This document shows, one piece after another, positions 8,002 to 10,303 of a DNA stretch of 10,303 nucleotides (position 1 is its first letter; each line of letters starts with the position of its first letter). Location: positions 1 through 10,303 of the forward strand of contig JBGAUA010000127.1 of NCBI GenBank assembly GCA_044228875.1, given 5' to 3'. The position numbers and the translations under genes are program-made. Under the pieces are notes generated by a model. It was given only the letters and a program-made list of their open reading frames with translations, had not been told where the DNA came from and ran no database searches. This DNA is from Epilinea sp044228875. GTDB lineage: Bacteria > Chloroflexota > Anaerolineae > Epilineales > Epilineaceae.

Positions 8002-10303
8002 ATGAACGACCCGCTCCCCGCCCAGAACGCATGGACAGCGATCGAGATGCTCGACCGCTGCCTGGCGCGCATGCGGCGAGGCCTGCCCCTGGAGCTGGCC
8101 GGTTCCGACGCCCCGGAACAGGCCGGCGAGCTTGCGCCCCTGCTGGCCTTGGCGCAGCGCTTGAGCCGCTGGGGCGCGCAGCCGATTCCAGCACCGCCCG
8201 CCGATCTGCTCCCGGGCCGTGCGCGCTTCCTGGCCGCCGGGGCTGCGATGGCGAAGGCCGAAGCCGTTGCGGCGAACGCGGTGGCCATGGACGACCCGAC
8301 GCCGGATCGGCTCGACGCCGCTGTCGCCCAGCTGACCGCGGGCCGCTCGACGGAGGAGGCCTTGGCCCACCTCAACGGCGACCGTGAAGCCCTGCGGCCC
8401 CTGGTCCGGCTGGTCGGTCAGCTGCGCTCCGCGAGCCGCGCGGTCCCGGCCGCTCCCGATGGCTTGTCGCGAGGCCGACTGGCCTTTCTGGAACATGGCG
8501 CCGCGCTGCGCGAGGCGGAGGCCGCGGCTCGGGTACCCCAAGCGGCTTGGCTGTCATCCCTGGACGTGGCGCTGGACCGCCAGGCACGGGGGCTCAGGCC
8601 GACCACCGGACTGGATGAGGCGTTGTCCGCGGAACTGCTGCCGCTCATCGCGTTCGCCGGCGCATTGCAGCTAAGGAGCGCGCCGGTTCCGCCGCCGCCC
8701 GGCGGCCTGGCGGCGGGCCGGACACGCTTCCTGCGGCAGGCCGAAGCGCTCCGTGGCCTGGAACGCCGTGACGCGGTCCCGGCCGCGCGCGCCTCCGGCG
8801 GCGGCCCGTCCTGGTGGAGCGGATGGCTTGGCGGGTCGCTGCGCCTGGCGGCCTCCGCCGCGGCCGCCCTGTCGCTCTTCTTCGGCGGGACGCGAGCCCT
8901 GGAGACCTCGGCCAGGCAATCCCTGCCCGGAGATCTCCTGTATCCCGTCAAGCGCGCCAACGAAGGCCTGGACCGAATGCTGGTGGCCTTCGACCAAGGA
9001 GAGCTGCGGCGCCTTCGCGTGGAGCAGGCCGGCCGTCGTGCCCAGGAGGTCGCCCAGCTGGCGGCCGAGGGTCGTGACAGCGAGCGTTGGCTGACGGGCG
9101 CGTTCCTCGGTATGGATACCGTCGACGACGCCGGGGCACCGCGGGGCCTCCTCCGCCTTCGCGTGCCTGCCGAAGGCGAACCCGCCACGGTGCTGACGGT
9201 GGCCTGGGACGAGCGGTCGCGCTTCGACCTGGGAGCGGGCGGGGAGGTGGCGGACCTCGCCGTCGGCCAGCGTCTGCGTCTGCGTCTACGCACCGGAGTC
9301 GACGATGACCTGCCCTTCCTCCTGAGCCTCGCAGCGGACGGCTCCTCCCCCCAGGCGCCTCCCGCCCAGCCGCCGGCCACCGCCAGCCCCGCGCCCAGCG
9401 CGACGCCGCGGGCCATCACCGCCACGCCCGCGCGGCCGATGTCCAGCAGGACGCCGGCTGCCACCGCGCCACGCCCGGCCAGCGGAACGCCACCGGCGGT
9501 CACCGCGACCGCGGCCAGCGACCCCTTGGCCACGGCGCCGGCTGCCGCGGCGACCGCCGACCGCGGCGTAGGCCGCCTCGAGGGCATGGTGGCGGCCAAG
9601 CCGGACCCAGCTGCCTTGTGGACCCTGCGCGAGTTCAACGGCGATGCCGCGGTGGCAGTCGATGTCTCCGCCGTCGATCCGACCATGCGCGACAGCATCG
9701 CCGTGGGCGACGCGGTCCGCATCAGCTACCGCAAGGGGAGCTCGCCACGACTCGCCGTCAAGATCGTCCTGCTACAGGCACAGGCCTGCCCCATTCAGAG
9801 CGCCGTAGGCACCGTGCGGTCCTTCGACGGCGACCTGCTGGTCCTAGAGGACGGACGGAGCTTCCGGATAGGCCGGGCGACCCGCGGGGTCGACGTGCTG
9901 CGGCCGGGCTTGGAGCTGACCCTCGCCTATCGCGATTGCGGCAACGGAGCGCAGGTGGAGTCGATCGAGACCACCGCGAGCAGTGCCTTCGTCGGCACCG
10001 GCCTCGTCTCCGGCCTGGCGCCCTTTGACGATGGGGTGATGTTCGACCTGCTGACGGACGACGGACCGCGGCGGGTGAGGGCGGATGGACGCACCCAAGT
10101 CGTGGGCCGCGGTCTGGACCGGGCCGGCGCCTTGGGCGACGGAATGTTGGTGAGGGTGGTCGGGCAGGAGGACATGTCCGGCACGGTCTTCGCCGCCAGG
10201 GTCGAGGTCCTCGCGGTTGCGCCGCTACCCGCCGCCACCGCGACGCCGGAGCCGACGGCGACGATGACCGCATCCCCACCGCCAACGGCGACGTCGGCGG
10301 TGG
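8002..10303 (+). CDS. large single-pass membrane protein, putative anti-sigma factor with DUF5667-like segment, partial (runs off right edge)
   Basis: The frame is open from ATG 8002 to the window end, giving 767 residues. Residues 17-247 are three diverged copies of a helical module (L-D-x4-L...PLL...GRxRFL). Residues about 279-297 are a moderately hydrophobic transmembrane helix. SLPGDLLYPVKRANEGLDRM (307-326) and the following charged helix resemble DUF5667, a Chloroflexota family often found beside sigma factors. Residues about 377-443 are a beta-rich module, then comes a Pro/Thr/Ala linker (448-520). Three more beta-rich modules (about 524-590, 598-657, 662-737), likened tentatively to DUF5666, lead into another linker at the edge. 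The likely topology is N-terminus in and C-terminus out. I infer that the N-terminal part holds the upstream ECF factor and the outer part senses surface conditions. No HxxxCxxC zinc motif is present. In-frame GTG 7981 and TTG 7999 are alternative starts; AGG nine bases before ATG 8002 is a weak ribosome site. Confidence 0.82.
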   Translation, partial: MNDPLPAQNAWTAIEMLDRCLARMRRGLPLELAGSDAPEQAGELAPLLALAQRLSRWGAQPIPAPPADLLPGRARFLAAGAAMAKAEAVAANAVAMDDPTPDRLDAAVAQLTAGRSTEEALAHLNGDREALRPLVRLVGQLRSASRAVPAAPDGLSRGRLAFLEHGAALREAEAAARVPQAAWLSSLDVALDRQARGLRPTTGLDEALSAELLPLIAFAGALQLRSAPVPPPPGGLAAGRTRFLRQAEALRGLERRDAVPAARASGGGPSWWSGWLGGSLRLAASAAAALSLFFGGTRALETSARQSLPGDLLYPVKRANEGLDRMLVAFDQGELRRLRVEQAGRRAQEVAQLAAEGRDSERWLTGAFLGMDTVDDAGAPRGLLRLRVPAEGEPATVLTVAWDERSRFDLGAGGEVADLAVGQRLRLRLRTGVDDDLPFLLSLAADGSSPQAPPAQPPATASPAPSATPRAITATPARPMSSRTPAATAPRPASGTPPAVTATAASDPLATAPAAAATADRGVGRLEGMVAAKPDPAALWTLREFNGDAAVAVDVSAVDPTMRDSIAVGDAVRISYRKGSSPRLAVKIVLLQAQACPIQSAVGTVRSFDGDLLVLEDGRSFRIGRATRGVDVLRPGLELTLAYRDCGNGAQVESIETTASSAFVGTGLVSGLAPFDDGVMFDLLTDDGPRRVRADGRTQVVGRGLDRAGALGDGMLVRVVGQEDMSGTVFAARVEVLAVAPLPAATATPEPTATMTASPPPTATSAV
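8050..8742 (+). repeat. three tandem N-terminal modules (about 83 residues each) in the anti-sigma-like protein
   Basis: Copy 1 covers residues 17-80 (LDRCLARMRRG...APLLALAQRL...PGRARFLAAG). Copy 2 covers 104-166 (LDAAVAQLTAG...RPLVRLVGQL...RGRLAFLEHG). Copy 3 covers 187-247 (LDVALDRQARG...LPLIAFAGAL...AGRTRFLRQA). The starting L-D recurs at 17, 104 and 187, and the G-R at 72, 158 and 239, a period of 81-87 residues. DNA identity is low, so this is an ancient protein-level repeat. The unit resembles the single N-terminal module that I recall from Chloroflexota anti-sigma-like proteins. Confidence 0.7.
9343..9561 (+). other. Pro/Thr/Ala-rich linker
   Basis: Residues 448-520 of the anti-sigma-like protein are almost only P, A, T and S (SPAPSATPR, TATPARP). 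This is an extended surface spacer of the type common in Chloroflexota exported proteins. A second such linker (PAATATPEPTATMTA) begins near 10225 and reaches the window end, so at least one more segment should follow outside the window. Confidence 0.75.

Noticed and set aside
9270..9291. CGTCTG hexamer repeat in the anti-sigma-like gene
   Set aside because: Three short copies encode an alternating RLRLRLR beta strand; this is ordinary coding sequence.
8418..9722. 434-codon minus-strand open frame opposite the anti-sigma-like gene
   Set aside because: It has low-complexity R/A/S/P composition typical of a shadow frame; the plus strand has coherent repeats, a membrane helix and the DUF5667-like signature.

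Overview
The window is GC-rich, densely coded bacterial DNA that I assign to the phylum Chloroflexota with moderate confidence (an Anaerolineae- or Ardenticatenia-like lineage is my best guess). The support is indirect: Thr/Pro/Ala linkers of the TATPxPTAT kind; an ECF sigma factor paired with a large single-pass protein carrying the SLPGDLLYPVKR signature, which resembles DUF5667 proteins common in that phylum; and a NAD operon with an NrtR regulator. No RNA genes, mobile elements or CRISPR arrays were seen. No gene-free stretch exceeds 300 bases; the longest gap is 225 bp.

The layout has three blocks. (1) Positions 1-2085, minus strand: a secreted protein of at least 695 residues that runs off the left edge. 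It is built from about 315-residue tandem modules containing a von Willebrand factor A (VWA)-like domain. It has its own strong Shine-Dalgarno and a likely extended -10 promoter. (2) Positions 2204-7276, minus strand: de novo NAD synthesis. nrtR (Nudix-related repressor) comes first, then a 225-bp gap with a perfect 8-bp dyad, the likely NrtR operator. After it comes the tight operon nadA-nadB-nadC, with a 4-bp gap and then an ATGA overlap. Together these genes convert aspartate and dihydroxyacetone phosphate to nicotinate mononucleotide. (3) Positions 7361-10303, plus strand, divergent from nrtR: an ECF sigma factor, then 29 bp later a protein of at least 767 residues running off the right edge. 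The latter has three N-terminal repeats, one membrane helix, a DUF5667-like segment and several beta-rich extracytoplasmic modules joined by Thr/Pro linkers. It is probably the membrane partner, or anti-sigma factor, of the sigma factor.

The NAD block is conventional, but its operator is unusually clear. The least ordinary items are the two edge-truncated proteins. The left one repeats a VWA module in which the first copy has lost most metal-binding residues and the Cys pattern recurs about every 315 residues. The right one has a triplicated, zinc-motif-free N-terminal module facing the cytoplasm next to its sigma factor.
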